A model generated the notes under the pieces. That model worked only from the letters and a program-made list of their open reading frames with translations. It was not told where the DNA came from and did not search any database. This document shows, piece by piece, positions 24,671 through 25,637 of a DNA stretch of 25,637 nt (within the stretch, counting starts at the first letter, position 1; each line of letters starts with the position of its first letter). This DNA is from a virus, in the IMG/VR virus record IMGVR_UViG_3300024231_000048, positions 1 through 25,637 of that record, one strand, 5' to 3'. A program made the position numbers and the translations under genes.

Positions 24671-25637
24671 ATGGCATATTCCGCAGGAGATACAATACTA
24701 GATGACGAATACAACACATTCGTTACAGGTGGAGCTGATGGATCAGCAACACACGGTACAGCAAACGTTAACACGATATGGGGTACTGGCGATAACACCA
24801 AAGGCTACGGACAAGCAGGCGATATTGCCTCTGTTTCAGCAGGTGCTGTTATTTCAGCAACACAATGGAACAACTTTTTAGGTCGTGTTGAAACACTTGG
24901 TGCACACCAAGGTACTTCGGTAACTGATTATTCATCATTAACAACAGGTGATTCAATTGCCGCTATCAGCACAGTTGCAACAGACTTAACAAACGTTTAT
25001 AACAACAGATACAATGCGGCGGCAGTTGGAGCGGCAATTTCAACTACTAGCGTAGGCACAAATACTTGGACAACAACGCAAAACACAACACTAACACTTA
25101 CATTTGCTTCAGAAGCACAACTGAACTACTGGTTTAACGCTGGCGGTACTGTAAGATTTAGCTGTTCACGTTCAGGTGGCACATCAAACAATAAAAACAC
25201 TGAGTGGACTGACATGATGAATGACCTAGGTACTATTTGGATATCATCTTCAGACTCACACACTGTTAACAGCCAAGCACTAACAGGTACAACCAAAGTT
25301 GGTGGTACAGGTGCAGGTGGTACAGGTACTGTTATTTCAGACCTTGACTTTTACGATCTAACTGGTTCATTGCAACAAATGGCAATATTTTATGCTGATA
25401 CAGCACCATACACAGCTAACTACATCAAATTAGAAGCAAGTAAGAGTGGTGCGGTACTTACAGTTAAAGTAACATTCCAAGATGATGCGGCTGATACAGG
25501 TAATCCAAGTTACCCAGCAGGCGGTACTAACCCACAGTCATTGGATAAAGTTGACGGTACATTAACAGTGTCTATGGATGCTTATCAACCATCAACTAGT
25601 AACCTAACAGCTACATGGGGAACTCCAACCTGGGCTA
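24671..25637 (+). CDS. Tail fibre-like or adsorption protein, N-terminal 322 residues (cut by window end)
   Basis: The frame opens at ATG 24671 with AGGA (24659-24662) 8 bases upstream and stays open to the last base, so the 3' end is missing. The product starts MAYSAGDTILDDEYNTFVTG and continues with IWGTGDNTKGYGQAGDIASV and VISATQWNNFLGRVETLGAH; a G-Y-G-Q motif, then an I-x-A-x-Q-W-N segment, is a pattern I associate with fibre-type structural proteins of marine T4-like phages. From about 120 on it is Thr/Ser/Gly-rich and beta-like (GGTGAGGTGTVISDL), as in adhesin or fibre domains. It follows the 450-residue fibre gene by 24 bases; I see no late octamer before it. The exact role (distal fibre, neck or whisker) cannot be settled from this part. 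Confidence 0.75.
   Translation, partial: MAYSAGDTILDDEYNTFVTGGADGSATHGTANVNTIWGTGDNTKGYGQAGDIASVSAGAVISATQWNNFLGRVETLGAHQGTSVTDYSSLTTGDSIAAISTVATDLTNVYNNRYNAAAVGAAISTTSVGTNTWTTTQNTTLTLTFASEAQLNYWFNAGGTVRFSCSRSGGTSNNKNTEWTDMMNDLGTIWISSSDSHTVNSQALTGTTKVGGTGAGGTGTVISDLDFYDLTGSLQQMAIFYADTAPYTANYIKLEASKSGAVLTVKVTFQDDAADTGNPSYPAGGTNPQSLDKVDGTLTVSMDAYQPSTSNLTATWGTPTWA

Noticed and set aside
1-25637. tRNA genes, CRISPR arrays, insertion sequences or homing endonucleases
   Set aside because: The gaps between genes are all under 60 bases, and I found no cloverleaf, regularly spaced repeats, terminal inverted repeats or endonuclease motifs.

Overview
This window is a contiguous piece of a tailed-phage genome carrying the baseplate and tail-fibre region of a T4-like myovirus. 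The DNA is AT-rich, every gene lies on the + strand, and genes abut or are separated by less than about 60 bases. There is no RNA gene, mobile element or non-coding stretch longer than 60 bases. The best-recognised proteins are gp25 and gp6, whose T4-family signatures are unmistakable. The fibre-like proteins, the oversized structural proteins and the base composition fit marine T4-like phages of cyanobacteria or SAR11-type bacteria. The host is an inference; nothing in the window, such as a tRNA or photosynthesis gene, fixes it.

Layout. 1-148: C-terminal tail of a gp53-like baseplate wedge protein. 150-3038: a 962-residue structural protein in the position of a gp27-like central hub. 3075-5318: a gp5-like hub/needle protein with an OB-fold N-terminus and a beta-helical needle, but no lysozyme domain between them. 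5329-5703: gp25. 5760-9134: gp6, much longer than in T4. 9143-22570: a single 4475-codon gene filling half of the window. 22587-23234: a 215-residue structural protein. 23294-24646: a 450-residue fibre protein. 24671 to the end: a fibre-like protein cut by the window edge.

How the genes fit together. gp53, gp25 and gp6 are the conserved wedge core that joins the hub to the fibre-bearing periphery. The 962-residue protein and gp5 would form the central hub and membrane-piercing needle. The giant protein follows gp6 where T4 has gp7 and then gp8 to gp12, and is probably a peripheral wedge or fibre-like component. It contains seven FG-GAP-type blades (an integrin-alpha-like beta-propeller), two chitin-binding-like modules and about nine copies of a small beta module. 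The last three genes look like distal fibre or adsorption proteins. An octamer GATAAATA, close to the T4 late promoter TATAAATA, precedes four of the genes, with a variant before a fifth. This suggests late, gp55-type transcription, and at gp25 it would give an almost leaderless mRNA.

The most unusual object is the giant gene with its embedded propeller. The rest is a compact and well-ordered late structural operon.
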